Assembly: GCA_018466975.1 (NCBI GenBank)
Contig: JAENRS010000020.1
Span: 159,904 to 223,903, forward strand
DNA: 64,000 nt
From: Sparassis latifolia
Lineage: Eukaryota > Basidiomycota > Agaricomycetes > Polyporales > Sparassidaceae
Direction of reading: 5' to 3'
Positions 45,624 through 55,930 of this stretch are shown piece after piece. Under the pieces are notes generated by a model, which saw nothing but the letters and a program-made list of their open reading frames with translations, did no database searches and had not been told where the DNA came from. Each line of letters starts with the position of its first letter. The stretch's first letter is position 1. A program made the position numbers and the translations under genes.

Positions 45624-47891
45624 ATGCACACCTATATGGCTTCTTTTTTACCTTTTGACGACCGTCTTTGCGTAGCACGGACGTGCCACATTGGCGATAT
45701 TTCGCCAGCTGTTTTTCACCCCAAGCATCACGCTATCTCCAGGAGTACGCGACGGAGTTCGCCACATTCGCGCCCCATTGTTCGCAAGCCACGTTCCGAT
45801 CGGGACTCTGAACACGATTTTCTGTCACGCATCGCCGCACCAAAGCGTGCGCCACACGACCCGCACCGCATCGACCTTGACAACGCATACCCGTCTCCCC
45901 CGCTCACTGGTTCCGCGTCACGATCTACCGTACCTCTACCTGAAGTATTCGGAGACGCGTCGCCAGATTTTTCCATTCCCGCACGCCCTATGGAGAGCGA
46001 GGTCCAGGATAAGTCACACGAGGTCATGCCTGCCCACGAGCCGCTCTCTCCACCGCCTACGTTTCTTCTTGGTACGCTCGAACTTCCTCAGACTGACCCT
46101 ACGGCGTGCTCCAAACACGCCGATCACATTGACGCGCGACCTGGCTTGCTGGGCCATGACGACCGCGACAAGGAAGATTTTACCCAAGGCAAACCCGCGG
46201 GGTTCCTTTGGGCTAATGAGCCACAGGATGTGGCGATGGACTCTACGGACGATGGTTCGTCTTCATCACTTGGTTTGCTGTCTCCGATGTCATCTGCCAA
46301 TTCGTGGAGCTTCGAGGGTACCCTTGACTCGCTGGCCGCGTTGAATGAGCAAAGAGGTTCGGCCGTCACCCACGCCACACCGCTACGTAACGACTCGGGT
46401 TTTGAAGAGACAGATCCTCTACAGAAGGGTGGCGATGCTTATTTTACAGGTTGCTCGATTCTCGAGCCTGAAGGATTTTGGACATCGGATTCCCCAATCA
46501 GCTTGGATCATTCCTTGCCCATAGATTACTACACGCCATACACAAGAGGCGTCCATCGCCGACAGACACTGGATCCCTTGTCGCCGATCGGTTCATCTGC
46601 GGTAGACAGCAGTCCCGGGAGTTGGGATAGCATGGATTGGAGCCCCACCAGCGAGGATATCTCACCTCCCGTCTCTCCACCGCAAGAGTTGGGCCATTTC
46701 GAACCTTCCTCCCATTTGCATGCCAATCGTCTTCAGCTTGACATCCAGCACTGGGAACCTAACGGATTGTGGCGCGATCAGCAAGAACGTCATGCCGGTA
46801 CTTCACACTGCAGCCACGAACCTATGAGCATAGACCAGGGTTCCCCACCGTCGTCGCCGCGCCCGATGGCTCTCCTTCTTCCCCACTCGGAAGACTCGGA
46901 CACCTCATTCGCCGACACGATCATGCCCCCCGACGACGACGACGACGATTATAGCTCTCCTGAAAGCAACGAGTATGCAACTGTCCATCCTCCAATGTTA
47001 CCCTCACACAGCCATTTCTCACCTCTTCCGAATTTCAACGACCCTTTTCAAGACGATTTGTATGCGACACCTATACCCAGTTCGCCCCACAGTCCCTCTG
47101 CGGCTCTCCCTGAACTCGACGATGACGACGACTATTATGTGCCGTCGTCACCGTCTTCGCGGAGTCAAGCTCTCCCGGAGCTACCAGTGGAAGAATATGA
47201 GCCCTATGCCAACCCGTATGGCGACTCGGGGACAATATCTCCCTCATTACTTGGTGGCCCCATCAACAGTGAAGGGCTCGGCCTTTGTCTACAGCCAGTT
47301 TCCATAGACCCACCGATGGTGGTGCGCTCGCCGTCCCCAGACGACGACGGGATGCAGTTCCTCGAACCGCAGCTCGACCCCGCCACCACGAAACTCGATC
47401 CAAGCGAGTTTCGCGCGCTGCGGGACGTGCGCCGGCGAGTGTCGGCCGCGGAGCACGCCGCGCACGACGCAGAACTGACGCTCGGGGAGCGCGTGAGCGA
47501 AGCCGCCAGTGGGCTGTTGCCGCCACTGCACTCCGATCTCGGGGGCGTGATGCAGGACGAGCTGGACCTGGCGGAGAAGCGCGCGCGGAAGCGCGAGCTG
47601 CATTGTGCGATGGAGCTGCGCGCGGAGGCGCGCCAGCGGCGCAAGTGCGAGCGGCAGCGCGGGAAGGAGATTGGCGCGCTCCTTGCGCTCAAGATGCCGG
47701 GGGACGTGGTGGTGCCCGGGAGTGGGGGCATGCGGTGCATCGCACAGCTCGTGGCGAACATGGTGCTCCGGCGACGAGACGCGTTCCGGCCGCTGGCGAA
47801 TAGGAAGGCGCTGCCTAGGACGTACGTGCCTAGTGGGTTGCAGCAGTCTACTTCCGTGGAGGATTTGTTGGATGGAATGGAGGACGATTAG
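45624..47891 (+). CDS. Large disordered protein of unknown function
   Basis: Single-exon ORF of 755 residues from ATG 45624 (MHTYMASFLPF). The body is low-complexity, rich in S, P and D, with acidic runs such as MPPDDDDDDY and ELDDDDDYYVPSSPSS and many SP/TP sites, as in phosphoregulated disordered proteins. The C-terminal ~150 residues are different: an amphipathic, basic helical region (EFRALRDVRRRVSAAEHAAH, LAEKRARKRELHC, RQRRKCERQRGKEIGALL) ending TSVEDLLDGMEDD. I recognise no domain. The helical end could be an interaction or DNA-associated module; that is inference. Codon use at the 3' end is very GC-rich, unlike the first half. Confidence 0.7.
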   Translation: MHTYMASFLPFDDRLCVARTCHIGDISPAVFHPKHHAISRSTRRSSPHSRPIVRKPRSDRDSEHDFLSRIAAPKRAPHDPHRIDLDNAYPSPPLTGSASRSTVPLPEVFGDASPDFSIPARPMESEVQDKSHEVMPAHEPLSPPPTFLLGTLELPQTDPTACSKHADHIDARPGLLGHDDRDKEDFTQGKPAGFLWANEPQDVAMDSTDDGSSSSLGLLSPMSSANSWSFEGTLDSLAALNEQRGSAVTHATPLRNDSGFEETDPLQKGGDAYFTGCSILEPEGFWTSDSPISLDHSLPIDYYTPYTRGVHRRQTLDPLSPIGSSAVDSSPGSWDSMDWSPTSEDISPPVSPPQELGHFEPSSHLHANRLQLDIQHWEPNGLWRDQQERHAGTSHCSHEPMSIDQGSPPSSPRPMALLLPHSEDSDTSFADTIMPPDDDDDDYSSPESNEYATVHPPMLPSHSHFSPLPNFNDPFQDDLYATPIPSSPHSPSAALPELDDDDDYYVPSSPSSRSQALPELPVEEYEPYANPYGDSGTISPSLLGGPINSEGLGLCLQPVSIDPPMVVRSPSPDDDGMQFLEPQLDPATTKLDPSEFRALRDVRRRVSAAEHAAHDAELTLGERVSEAASGLLPPLHSDLGGVMQDELDLAEKRARKRELHCAMELRAEARQRRKCERQRGKEIGALLALKMPGDVVVPGSGGMRCIAQLVANMVLRRRDAFRPLANRKALPRTYVPSGLQQSTSVEDLLDGMEDD

Positions 47892-48402
47892 CTTTCGATC
47901 TGAGTATGCTTGGCGAAGCAAAATGGTGAGTCGTTAGGACCTGAGGTGAGCTCGCTTTGACTAAAGATGTCGTTCCGTTGCGATAGACTGAAGAGGCACC
48001 CCGAACCTGTACAGTAATATCGTCACCATGCATGCATCTCTGTAGCATTTAGTGTCATCATATTCGTCGCATATTGATGTTTTCTTTCCTGTTTTGAACA
48101 CAGCCCTTCCATCGAACTATCTAGGACGGAGCGGCAATACGTCCAGTGAGTTGTTACACCCTTGTACTCGGACTGGAGGCGAGCTAGAGGCGTCACTCCG
48201 ATACGGCCATTGCATCGGTATCCATCGCACGAGTACTTGGTTCAACAATGCAAGTGATGGTATTGCCAAGATTGGATCGGAGTATATCTACTGATTTATG
48301 GGAGATCCTTCCTGATACATGATCAAGCACTCTAAATACTCTGCTCAGACATCCAAAAAACTCTCGAGGGTATAGGAAGTACGGTATAGATAGCACGACG
48401 CA
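47892..48402. other. Convergent intergenic region, nothing seen
   Basis: Between the 3' ends of the disordered-protein gene and the C2-domain gene. No ORF of note or repeat. Confidence 0.5.
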
Positions 48403-49983
48403 CTACGCCTCGGAATGCACTTCTGACTCTGCTTCCAGGTTCTCTTCTCCATCAAGCGATAACATCGATGTCTGTTGCGACAGCATCTCTCCCTCCCCGT
48501 CATGCACGTGGGGCTGCAGCTCGTCGCGCTTCACACCGCGCTTCGACAATGCGTAGGTCCGACACGCCTTCGTGCTCTCCGCAAGTAGCGGATCGTCGTA
48601 AGCCAACGGCACAGCCTTAAAACCGGGAAAATTGAACTCGAACAGCTGCGCGACGACGGGGAGCAAGCTCCCATCAGGAGAGTACGTGCCCGACTTGTTG
48701 TCCACGACGAGCTCCCACTGCACGTCCTCGTCGGGCACGTCGTCGCTGAAGTTCTCCCAGCCGCCCGCGGGGCGCGGGTGGAACTCGCCCGAGTAGCGCA
48801 CGCTCGGCGCGCAGTCCGCGTGCAGCGCGTGCTTGGACGCGTAGTTCACGAAGAACGCCGCGCCCGTCTCGGAGAACCGCAGCGAGTCGTCGTCCGCCGC
48901 GATCACGTAGTTGTATACTGCGGGCTTGATGCGGTGTGCGAACGGCCCGTCCGCGCTGCGCCGTCGCCGCTCCCGCTGCTGCCGCACGTGTCCGCCGTGC
49001 AGGAGACAGTACACGTCCTGCGCGTTGTTCAGCACCCCGAACTCGTTTGCCGCCGTGCGCGCGTACAGCATGCGGTGCCCGCTGTGGATCATCGAGCGCA
49101 CCGCGGCGGACGTCGGACCTTGGAAGATCTGTCGTGCTGCTCTGTGATTCCTGCTCCACGGCTGCACTTCGTCCCCCAGGAAGCGTGATACGCCTCGAAT
49201 GAACACCTGCCATGTCGAGTACAGCCTTGCCTTGTCGAGCTTCGTGAGCTTGCCGACCGTCGGAGAGGAATGGCGCGAGTAGCAGATGGGGCCGTCGAAC
49301 ATGTACGGATGACTGCTGGCGTCTGGATCTAGCGAGGGTACGGTGTCGATCTAGACAACCCGTAATTTAGAGTACAGAGTACACAACGCACTACGTCGTG
49401 TGTCGTACCTTGAGCGAGAACGTCCCGCGATGCCTCTTCAGACGACTCGGGTCCTCGATCGTAAACGCATGTTCACCGGAGGTCATCGCCGTGCTGAACT
49501 GGCCGATGTAATCGTCCCTGATGCAGCCAACGTCTCTGTCAAGCACTTCCACGAGCAAGATCGCGGTGTCGGGCACGTTCCGGATCGTCCAGCTCTCATT
49601 CCACACCGGCTCGAGCGTGTTCGTCTTCACGGACGATCTGCGAATAATCGATTACCACAAAACACGCGAGGAGCTAATGGACGTATGGTTGCGCACACAA
49701 AGGACAGCCTGGTGTCGATCCGCGCGACGAAATACGGGTCGGCGGACCCGACGACGTCCATCTTTGGCAGGCCCGACGCGTGCGCGAAGTGCACGAAGAG
49801 ATCGACGAACGTTGCGTCGTTCCCCACGCTCGGTAGTATGGTCGAGACTTTCTCCCCGACCGTGTCCTTTCTCGACTTCACCCCCTCGTGGATATCTTCC
49901 CTTGTGCGGTGCGCCGCGGCGTGCAGGCGACCTGCGACGCGAGACACGGCGTTCAGCGAGTTCGGCATAGCGCTGGTAGTCAC
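48403..49983 (-). CDS. C2-domain protein
   Basis: Exons (minus) 49697-49983, 49409-49637 and 48403-49350 give 487 residues in frame. The N-terminus (MTTSAMPNSLNAVSR; a second ATG is five codons in) is followed by a C2 domain at about 58-170. It has LFVHFAHASGLPKMDVVGSA with DPY, NTLEPVWNESW, and LVEVLDRDVGCIRDDYIGQF. Acidic residues at the Ca2+-binding loop positions are retained, so Ca2+-dependent membrane binding is plausible. The remaining ~310 residues form a conserved-looking region without a name I know (HPYMFDGPICYSRHSSPTVG, GHRMLYARTAANEFGVLNNA, YNYVIAADDDSLRFSETGAA, FFVNYASKHALHA, FNFPGFKAVPLAYDDP), ending in an acidic tail. A decayed copy of its C-terminal part lies at 51496-51590. 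Confidence 0.8.
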
Positions 49984-50782
49984 TCGAGAGTGGAATTGGG
50001 GAAGTGCCTCGGATTATAAAGTATTGCGAGCTGCATGGAGTTGGTCATCAGCTGGGGAGCTGGATAGGTTTGCACCGCAGCACGGTAACTTCGGAAAAGT
50101 GGAGTTACCGCGAGATAAGATAAGATTACGCACCCTGAAAGTCGGTACCACTTCCTCTACAGCGACATTCCGCACAGCCTTCACCATGTCTATGGGGGAC
50201 AATTACTCGAATACAGAACCAGTGGGTTTAAAATCTCCATCGCGAGCTCGTCAAGCAATGGGGCACCTGGATGCATTGCCCGCAGGTCAGCGCGACCCGT
50301 AAATTGGTATCAGCGGGCACCTAGTTGAATAAGTACTCCGGGGAAGTACAAACATCGAAAAGTGATACGGATTACTGCTTGAACTCGTTGCAATCGGAGA
50401 AATATATATAATGATTTTCTGGTCACGATACTAGTAACGACCAGGAAAGAACATGTCGAAACGGACTGCAACAAAATCTAGAATAATATAGATATGTGCA
50501 GATGTGCTTACCACATAAGTAGAGCTATAACACCGTGTAGATCTTGAAGCTTGAAGCTTGAAGATTGGAAGGAGAGACGACGAACTTGATTCGGACGGAA
50601 AGGGAAGGTGCGTTTCCCAATATAGAAAGTTGCCACACTAACCACGTGCCCATTTCCAACAGTTTCATGATTGATAGGCGCCCATCTCATCTGGCTTCTT
50701 CCAAGCTGACGTAGATTTTCATCACAGTTGTTATGGTCCTCAGGATTGCCGGTTGGGTGTTCACTCATGACCAAATTCGCAA

Positions 50783-51262
50783 GTGGTTGGGCGCGGCGGG
50801 CGGGAATACGAGACGCTCGAGTATTATGAGCTTACAGGAGCACTCAAGGAATGGTTCGAGGAGAGGCAAATCAGATATATGGTTCCCATCCCGACTGATT
50901 ATCCTCACGGAAGCAAGCAGCCAATTATCCTTCTGACTACGCGATACCACCAGGATCCCGCATCGACGATGGCTCACTACACGCGTTTCAGGGAGAGAGA
51001 TGTTGACCGGAAAGTGAAGCAGCAGGTGTTGGAGGAGACTGGGTTGAAGGATGACGACTTGCGCTGGGTGACTGTCGTCGACCCATACTTCCAGTACGAT
51101 GTGGTGTACAAATACCCCAGGAACTACGTCCTCTGGCCTGAGACGGGCATGCCGCCTGAGGAAGATGAAGCCGAGAAGGAGGGTGGAGACAAGGGAGAGG
51201 AGAAGGGAGACAAGGACGATAGAGGCAAGATAGAGGAAGCGGGAGACAAGGAGGAGGAGTAG
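50783..51262 (+). CDS. Small hypothetical protein with acidic/lysine-rich tail
   Basis: The open frame encodes YETLEYYELTGALKEWFEER, QIRYMVPIPTDYPHGSKQP, ETGLKDDDLRWVTVVDP and YFQYDVVYKYPRNYVLWPET, then a tail of EKEGGDKGEEKGDKDD-type charge repeats. No family recognised. The body has real-protein composition, but the 5' end is unresolved: there is no in-frame ATG before 50880, and the nearby ATG at 50767 is in another frame, so an upstream exon or a frame lesion must exist. The coordinates cover the visible open part only. Confidence 0.5.
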   Translation: MVGRGGREYETLEYYELTGALKEWFEERQIRYMVPIPTDYPHGSKQPIILLTTRYHQDPASTMAHYTRFRERDVDRKVKQQVLEETGLKDDDLRWVTVVDPYFQYDVVYKYPRNYVLWPETGMPPEEDEAEKEGGDKGEEKGDKDDRGKIEEAGDKEEE

Positions 51263-51495
51263 ACGTCGGAGGTCACCCAGGATGCATTGTGGAGTTATGA
51301 TGATTCGATGAATAGGGTGTACGATAACACAATTCCAGTACCAGTATGACGATGCTTACCTTGCTTTCTCTCCATCGACAGACCAACCCCGGCCAACCAG
51401 TCATGTATTCAACGGTGAACACTAGGGTCAAGAGAGGAGGAACGTCGGACTAAACGTGCATCCAACATGCCTCCGTTCTATGCGCGTGTAATGGG

Positions 51496-51590
51496 TTGCG
51501 CAGCCGTACGGCTGTAAAGCCGGGAAAGTTGAACTCGAGCAACTGCTTGCCGACGAGCAGCAGGCTCCAGATCCCTTCAGGAGTATATGT
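51496..51590 (-). pseudogene. Relic of the C2 gene's C-terminal region
   Basis: Read on the minus strand, this gives RTYTPEGIWSLLLVGKQLL then EFNFPGFTAV, matching GTYSPDGSLLPVVAQLFEFN and FPGFKAV of the gene at 48403-49983. Only about 30 codons are recognisable, flanked by unrelated DNA. Confidence 0.7.
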
Positions 51591-52283
51591 CCTACTAGAT
51601 ACGGAGATCTAGAACACAGTGCGAAGACTACATGGCCAGATCTTCGCAGCACCATAATGGGGCCTCGGAGCGGAGGCCCCGAACCAGGGCGTCTTTTCGT
51701 CTAATGATTTTACTGTAATTTAGAAAAATGCTTATAGAGTGCCAGCAATTGATGTAGATTCAGCCGCGCATATAGGCCTGTGAGAGCCCAGGTGAGGCCC
51801 CGTTTCAGGACTGGCGGTCAGAGGCCAAAACAGCCCTTGAGCCAGCATGCCATTTTCGGCCCATGGCAGCCCAGAAATTGGCTGAGGGAGAGTCCGATCC
51901 GGTGCTTCAGTCGGGGGATCACAAACAGCCGTCAGCTTCAGTGCTGTTCTGGCGCTGATGCCGTGGCTGTTCCAGGCTATTGTAGGTTTCAATCAGACCA
52001 CTGTACGCAGACCATATCTTCGCAATTGCTGCACCACAGACATTGCGCGCACGGTAGTAGCATCAAATTGATAGTATTAACAGCACGTAGGGTAAGTGAA
52101 CGAGTGATACACAGTAAGTGTTCAAATGCTTGAAATGAAAGAGAATGATAGCCGTGAAGTGTACGCAGATCGATGTGATGGGAAAAAGAAATGCGAACAC
52201 AATAACAGTCGACAAAGCGTGGATGTTTGACGTGCGGACAAATACGTTGGACATTGAACGGTTCGAATGGATGAACATCGCGT
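51591..52283. other. No gene; small GC-rich hairpin
   Basis: A short hairpin (GGGGCCTC ... GAGGCCCC near 51659-51680) is the only structure seen. The rest has no coding signal I can support. Confidence 0.45.
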
Positions 52284-53798
52284 TCACCACATGAGTTGGT
52301 CTCGGATTGTGATATGCCAATCCACTATCACCTTCTCACCTTTCTCGGATGCAGTCAAGCCGGAGAATTCTTTGAGATCACTTTGAAAGGCTTCCGTGAA
52401 AAAACTAGACAGATTTGTATTAGTTCTGAACGGACAGACTTGGAACAGATCCATGCTAACCCTTTAAGATGATCTTCAAGTTCCTCATGGGCTGATGCCC
52501 GAGAACGACAATCAGTGCGAACAGCTGAGAGTAGGTCATCGACGAAAGTCCAGAATGCAGTAGAAGCATATTGAGGCTCCTCGACAGATGCGGGCTGAGA
52601 AGATGGCTCAAGAGCTTCAGTTCCAGTACCGCTGGGCTCTTCCGAAGTCTCATTCTCCGTCGCTGTGTGCCTTTCTGACTGGTCTGTGATGGTGGGACCG
52701 GCACCAGCATTGCCGTCAGCACTGACCACTGACGAGGTGGGTGTCTGCTCACTTAAGCCTGCCATTGAATTCCACATCCGCAGACGAGAAGTCTTCTTCG
52801 CATGCTGTCAAATTGGATCATCGCGAATGCTGGATATAATAATAGTCAATAAGAAAACATTGCGGTGAGTATTCAAGCTTACGAGGAATGCGATCACGAG
52901 CCCAGTGCGCGAGTGAGACTTCCATAGTTGAGGGTGCCAATCTTCGTGCCAGGGTGCCGATATTCTCGTGCTTTTGGATTGAAGCATGGATCTACGAAGT
53001 AAAATGATCAGCTGTACTACGGATCATAAGCTGATATGAATACCTTCGCCTTAATCGAGCCCGCAAGTCAGTCAGATCTTCTGAGACGATCAGCGTTAGC
53101 TTCTTGTAAAGATTGTGGTCTTGATGTAGCGCAGGAGGAACCCCGAAAATGCCCGTATTTTTCTTGATAAACGCCTGAAAGGAATGTTATATGTAAATAC
53201 AAGCTGAACGCAGAATCACTCACCATGATATTTGACGAAAAATCTGTCACATATGCTGTAAGATTTGGAGAGAGGAGGCATGTGAGAAGGCGATCACGAA
53301 GAGATGCAAGGTATCTTTTGGAGTCCAGCAATACAATGAGTTCATTATGCGCCTTCTCCGTTTCGAGGCGTATGAGATGTGCTTTTAAATTGATGAGCAT
53401 ATACGTGGGACTCAGCTGAAACGGAATAAGTATCAGTGATCACGAATTGATATAGGTAAGCTTTACACGTTAATAAAGTCATCGAGACTGTCATCACGGT
53501 CACCTTGTTCGCGCGACAATTCGGCACCATACGCTTTGAGGCGCTTGTGTTCACGTATGTCAGCAGTGGTATCTGGAACGTTACTATCATCATCTTCTCG
53601 TTCACGACGAGTGACTCCATGCGCTTGTGTTGGTGGAGGTGGCGACAGACTGCGAGGCGTTGAGACACCAGAAGCAATTCCAGAAGATGTTCTTGAAAGA
53701 CCGGACACTGATGGTATCCGCATGCTAGAAGGTTGTCCAGGCGGTTGCTGTCGAGTGGCGCTGTGAAGCTTGAACCCCGAGACCATTCCAGACGACAT
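52284..53798 (-). CDS. Agaricomycete-specific multicopy protein, small type
   Basis: A multi-exon gene starting MSSGMVSGFKLHSATRQQ (ATG at 53796-53798) and ending KVIVDWHITIRDQLMW (stop at 52284). Segments in order: a Ser/Pro-rich leader, EHKRLKAYGAELSREQGDRD, LSPTYMLINLKAHLIRLETE, LLDSKRYLASLRDRLLTCLL, NTGIFGVPPALHQDHNLYKK, LTLIVSEDLTDLRAR, IHASIQKHENIGTLARRLAP, then a variable acidic linker and FWTFVDDLLSAVRTDCRSRA. Proteins of this type are, to my knowledge, widespread and multicopy in agaricomycete genomes and have no known function. I did not fix every intron. The start lies only about 150 bp from the stop of the larger gene upstream on the same strand, a pairing that may be recurrent. 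Confidence 0.65.
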
Positions 53799-55687
53799 GG
53801 TCGCTGGCTTGCATGAGCGCTTGAATAACAACGCGATCAGTTGTGAAGTCAACATTTGCACGTGATCGTCTGCCGGTGGCTGTTGTCCTCAGTGCTGCGA
53901 GAACCTTATGAAAATAAAAATTGTTGGCTATCGCTGTGGTATAAATATTCTACACAATATGAGGGTCAAATGTAAACTCTAATGAGCCACCAGGAATGGG
54001 GTGGAGGTAGTTTAGGATCTGAAATTCTGACATCGAACTTGAAGTTGCAGTCCGGGAACTCGGAAGGGATAATGGCGTTATGAGCTGAGGCAAATGTGAA
54101 CTTGAAGAAATCTGAGAGCCTGATGCAACCTATTTCAAGAAATAGATCTGAGAATCAACCACATACAAATGCAGGCAAAAATGAACCTGTTCTTGCAGTA
54201 TGGGCGTGCCGACTTCTGCGGCCATTTTTCTTCTCTTCACGGAGGCATTTTCTGTGTTCGTACCTTTTCGTTTGGCTGGCTTCTTCTTTGAGTGTTCAAA
54301 GATTGGAATGGCCAAGGGCGTGTTGACAGCAGCGACAACCTGTACGGTGTCATTGCCGCCATTCTGCGCTGCGCCCACCACGCCACTGTCCTCGAGTGCA
54401 TTTCTGTCCTCCTGCATTGCATCCTCGCCACCATTCTCCACATTGTCACCACGGATATTCCCAGTTGTGAATTCAATACTGCACTGCACCGTGTTGTCAT
54501 CGATGGCATCCGAGTTGGCTTTCTGTTTTTTTTTCTGTCAGATCAGCTTGGCTGCGTTCTCATGCACTTGCTGGACATTGGTGACAGCTGGCGACCTGGT
54601 CCGGGGAACGGGGATAGCAGAAGCAATGAGTTCGTGGTTATGCAGAGAGAACGTGTTGAGGATGTAGTGTTGAGTCGCTGCATGTTGTACGACAGCTCGT
54701 GTCTTTCTTGTCTCTGCATTCTCTTGCCGGATAGGTGCTTGAGAAAGACCTTTACAACCAGAACTCGAACAGTCATGCTGCACGTTGACTGTGCAGATGA
54801 CATTCTATCAGAAGAACTCAGCCCGGCATTCATGTAGTATAGATTTAACTATACCTTCACTGCAAGCACAAGCTTTTTGTCGACGGACTTGAGACATGGC
54901 ACATGAAGCTGTGGGTGGAGCCATGGAAGAAAGTCAAGTTGCTGAACGGCAACGTGAGCTGCGACCTTGAATCCAGTGTCCGAGTCCACTGGAACGAGTA
55001 TTTCGTTCACTCGGCCAACAAGAGGCTGATAAGAGAAACTTAGTTAACGGAGATGTTATTCTATGACGTTCATACCATGGCGTTGTCCTTATCGGTGAAG
55101 AGAACGAAATTGTCGAGGCAGACCTTATCACCTTGACAGGCAATGAAAGTGTTAGCCTTGTAATACCTTGCAGAGTCGTTGATGCCCTGTTCATGGATTG
55201 GCTGGCCTTACGTGTGATTGCGAATGGTGTATGACACTGTCTCCGACCATGGGACAGATGGATTCAGTTCGACCTTGCCACTACCATTTTGCACACATGG
55301 TGGAAGCTTCGCACATCCTAGATCAAGCACAAAGATATCAGTACAATGCTTCAACATCAACGGAGTTACATACCTGGCTCCTTGGGCCTCTCGGTCTTCA
55401 GACCAAGGAGACACTCCTGCACTGGATGTGTTGAAATGTAAGAGATAACCTGGGGGCCCACACGCACCCATTTACGCTGCGAGTTGTCAAACCAAAAACT
55501 GCCAGTTGCTAAATGTTTCATAATATCTTGAGAGGCAAATGCATTGCACGTATCTCGACTGGGAGCTTGCCGATTACTGTAGATTGATGCCAGACGAAAG
55601 ACGTGATTGAACGACTCATACCGCTCTGTCGAGAACAACACGGCCGGTCCAAAACATCGTATGTAAGCCGGGAGATGCACCAGAAAG

Positions 55688-55920
55688 TATTAGCGCAGCT
55701 GATATGAATTCTTCCGAGTGAGTGATTGGGGAAGAGATATAATTACTGGGACCTGCAAGAGGTCCCTCCTTATATACTACACCAGTAGACTAGTCCAGAA
55801 CATGCCACATAGTTCTCGTAGCTACTGTATCCTTCGATGCTGAATAAGATATCGGGGAATATCGCCCGACTACCTGGATGCTCCGGATTGCCTAATAAGG
55901 TCATCCCGAAGCCTCCAACA
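55688..55920 (-). repeat. Copia 3' LTR
   Basis: 233 bp, the same sequence as 60681-60913 on reading. Preceded on the element strand by the polypurine tract at 55921-55930. Confidence 0.95.
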
Positions 55921-55930
55921 CTTCCCCTCA
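55921..55930 (-). other. Copia polypurine tract
   Basis: TTGAGGGGAAG on the element strand abuts the LTR start TGTTGG. The pol stop codon TGA overlaps its first bases. Confidence 0.75.
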
